Assembly: GCA_016199905.1 (NCBI GenBank)
Contig: JACQFU010000069.1
Span: 1 to 7,439 of the forward strand
Source of the DNA: Candidatus Wallbacteria bacterium
GTDB lineage: Bacteria; Muiribacteriota; UBA6191; JACPRK01
DNA length: 7,439 nt
Direction: 5' to 3'
The notes under the pieces are model-generated. The model was not told the origin of the DNA. It ran no database searches and saw nothing but the letters and a program-made list of their open reading frames with translations. This document shows positions 5,776-7,439 of this stretch, piece by piece; position 1 is the first letter of the stretch, and each line of letters opens with the position of its first letter. The translations under genes were made by a program, and so were the position numbers.

Positions 5776-7439
5776 CTAGCCGTTTGCAGACTTGCGGCTC
5801 TCTCTGGGGACGATGCCCACATGGCCAGGGGCTTGCCCAGCGCTCCGGACTTTGTTCAGCTCGATCAGCGTCACGGGCACCAGCGCCAGCGCGAGCACCA
5901 ACAACCATTCCGCGAGTGGGAGAACAGAAACTCCGAAGGCCGCGCGGGCCCAGGTCGCGCCAAGGACCACGCATTGCAACGCTCCGGAGAGCGCCAGCGC
6001 GCCGGCCAGATGCGGGTTGGACAAGATGCCCAGCACGGGCATCGTGCGCCGCTGGCTTCGGCAACAGAAAGAGAAAGCGATGCGCGTGAAGGCGAGCAGA
6101 GCAAAGGCGATGGTTTGCGCGTGGAGTGTCGAGCCGCCTTCGGCGAGCGTCAGGAGGAAACCGGTCATCACGACCAGGCCTATCAGGGCGCCATGGCGCA
6201 AGATGCGAGTTCCCAGCTCCCACGCGATCACCGGTTCGCGGGGCGGTCGCGGCGGCCGCGTCATGACGTCCATCTCGGGCGGTTCCAGTCCCAGAGCCAG
6301 CGCCGGGAGGCCGTCCAGAATCAGGTTGATCCAGAGGAGGTGGATTGCCGTGAGCGGCGGTGGCAGCCCGGCGAGCGCAGCGATGAACATCACCAGGACT
6401 CCGCCGACGTTGCCCGCGAGCTGGAAGTGCAGAAATTTCTGGATGTTCTCCAATACGGTGCGGCCTTGCTCGACGGCGGCGACGATGGAAGCGAAGTTGT
6501 CGTCGGTCAAGACGATGTCGGAGGCGCCGCGGGTCACGTCGGTGCCGCTGACGCCCATCGCGATGCCGACGTCGGCGATCTTCACGGCAGCCGCGTCGTT
6601 GACGCCGTCGCCGGTCATCGCCACGATCTGACCGCGCGCTTTCCAGGCCCGCACAACACGCAACTTGTGATGGGCCGTGACGCGCGAGTACACGGCGATC
6701 GCCTCGACGCGGCCGGCCAGCTCTTCGTCGGTCAGCTTGTCCAGCTCGGCGCCCGAGACGGCCTCGTCTTCCTCGCGGCACATGTGCAGCTCGCGCGCGA
6801 TGGCCCGGGCTGTCGCGGGATGGTCGCCCGTGATCATCACAGTTCGAATTCCTGCCTGGCGCGCCTTCAGCACGGCGGCGCGAACCTCGGGCCGGGGCGG
6901 GTCGTTGAGGCCGGCGAGACCGACGAAGGTCAAGCGCTTCTCCTGAAAGGCGTCCGGCTCGTCGCCGCGCAGTTCCTTGAACGCAACCGCCAGCACGCGC
7001 AAGCCCTCGGCCGCCATCCGGCCTTCGGTCTCTCGGATCTCTTCGATACGCCCCGGCTCCAGCGGTTGTCTCTGCCCGGCCGCCCACTCCGAGTTGCAGA
7101 ACTCCAGCACCGTCTCGGCGGCTCCCTTGGTGTACATCCGCAGCCCCTCTTCGGGCAGGCGCAGGACGATCGACATGGCGCGCCGTTCCGAGTCGAAGGG
7201 GAGTTCGTGCAACGTCTGCGGCTCTTCGGCCCGAGGCAGTAGGCCGGCCTGAACGGCCGCCACGAGTAGCGCCCCTTCCGTCGGGTCGCCGAGCCACCGG
7301 ATCTTCTCCTTGTCTTGCTCGCCCCCCAGCAAGCGGGCCGAGTTGCAAAATGCGCCGATCTCCAGCGCGCGCAGCACGTCCGGATCGGAGACGCCCTGGC
7401 AAGATTCGAAGCTCCAACGAGCCCGGCCGATGGCGATCT
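5776..7439 (-). CDS. P2-type cation-transporting ATPase (Ca2+-ATPase-like), C-terminal part
   Basis: About 553 residues are visible; the gene enters from the right edge, so the actuator domain, helices 1-4 and the DKTGT phosphorylation site lie outside. Present in order are: the nucleotide-domain K-G-A-A-E (7128-7114, a KGAPE variant); D-P-P-R (6903-6892); M-I-T-G-D-H (about 6837-6820); the hinge T-G-D-G-V-N-D (6615-6595) followed by A-A-A-V-K-I-A-D-V-G-I-A-M-G; helix 5 with G-N-V-G-G (about 6414-6400); and helix 6 L-W-I-N-L-I-L-D-G-L-P-A with cation-ligand Asn (6327-6325) and Asp (6315-6313). Then come E-P-P-E-M-D-V-M-x-R-P-P-R and four further hydrophobic helices. This layout is typical of P2A/P2B Ca2+ pumps of the cytoplasmic membrane. 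The helix-5 Glu that contributes to Ca2+ site I in SERCA is Gly here, while the helix-5 Asn and helix-6 Asn/Asp of site II remain, as in plasma-membrane-type pumps carrying one Ca2+. Substrate (Ca2+, possibly Mn2+) is inferred from the family. The stop is TAG. No intrinsic terminator is seen after it. Confidence 0.93.
   Translation of the reverse strand, partial: IAIGRARWSFESCQGVSDPDVLRALEIGAFCNSARLLGGEQDKEKIRWLGDPTEGALLVAAVQAGLLPRAEEPQTLHELPFDSERRAMSIVLRLPEEGLRMYTKGAAETVLEFCNSEWAAGQRQPLEPGRIEEIRETEGRMAAEGLRVLAVAFKELRGDEPDAFQEKRLTFVGLAGLNDPPRPEVRAAVLKARQAGIRTVMITGDHPATARAIARELHMCREEDEAVSGAELDKLTDEELAGRVEAIAVYSRVTAHHKLRVVRAWKARGQIVAMTGDGVNDAAAVKIADVGIAMGVSGTDVTRGASDIVLTDDNFASIVAAVEQGRTVLENIQKFLHFQLAGNVGGVLVMFIAALAGLPPPLTAIHLLWINLILDGLPALALGLEPPEMDVMTRPPRPPREPVIAWELGTRILRHGALIGLVVMTGFLLTLAEGGSTLHAQTIAFALLAFTRIAFSFCCRSQRRTMPVLGILSNPHLAGALALSGALQCVVLGATWARAAFGVSVLPLAEWLLVLALALVPVTLIELNKVRSAGQAPGHVGIVPRESRKSANG

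Noticed and set aside
5821..7242. Plus-strand open frame (473 codons) opposite the ATPase
   Set aside because: It is antisense to unmistakable P-type ATPase motifs and has Arg/His/Gln-rich, motif-free composition.

Overview
The window is GC-rich (by eye about two-thirds G+C, with strong G/C preference at third codon positions). It uses GTG and TTG as well as ATG starts, and carries secreted or lipoprotein-like signal sequences. This suggests a high-GC Gram-negative bacterium with a taste for large HEAT-repeat proteins and six-bladed-propeller secreted proteins, perhaps myxobacterial, acidobacterial or an uncultured relative. The lineage cannot be fixed from the sequence alone. No tRNA, rRNA, CRISPR array, insertion sequence or prophage signal is visible.

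Layout. Bases 1-114 hold the tail of an unidentified plus-strand gene. A short AT-richer gap (115-150) contains a perfect 11-bp palindrome and a -10-like hexamer, and leads straight into a 1275-residue plus-strand gene (151-3978). Its product is a long HEAT-repeat solenoid, one transmembrane helix, a Pro-rich linker and a small helical, TPR-like C-terminal domain. Everything to the right is on the minus strand. Reading in the direction of transcription there are: the C-terminal part of a P2-type (Ca2+-ATPase-like) P-type ATPase entering from the right edge (7439-5776); a gap of about 150 bp; a small signal-peptide protein with an excellent ribosome binding site and a TTG start (5621); and a secreted six-bladed-propeller protein of the NHL type (4970-3972). 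The propeller gene runs tail-to-tail into the HEAT gene, with the two stop codons overlapping.

The most noteworthy structure is the small gene at 5621. Its frame is cut by one amber codon (5420-5418) inside a Gly-rich linker. The same frame then continues through the rest of the linker into a CHAP/NlpC-like cysteine-peptidase half-domain, and on without any stop into the downstream propeller gene. The peptidase part keeps the putative catalytic Cys but lacks the half that should carry the His. I read this as a decaying surface hydrolase gene; amber read-through is the less likely but testable alternative. TAG serves as the normal stop of the ATPase gene, the propeller gene and the left-edge gene, which argues against general amber reassignment.

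The other leads are the membrane-anchored HEAT scaffold architecture, its apparently leaderless start, and the Ca2+-ATPase-like pump, where the helix-5 Glu that forms Ca2+ site I in SERCA is replaced by Gly. I see no gene set here that amounts to a clearly new multi-gene system.
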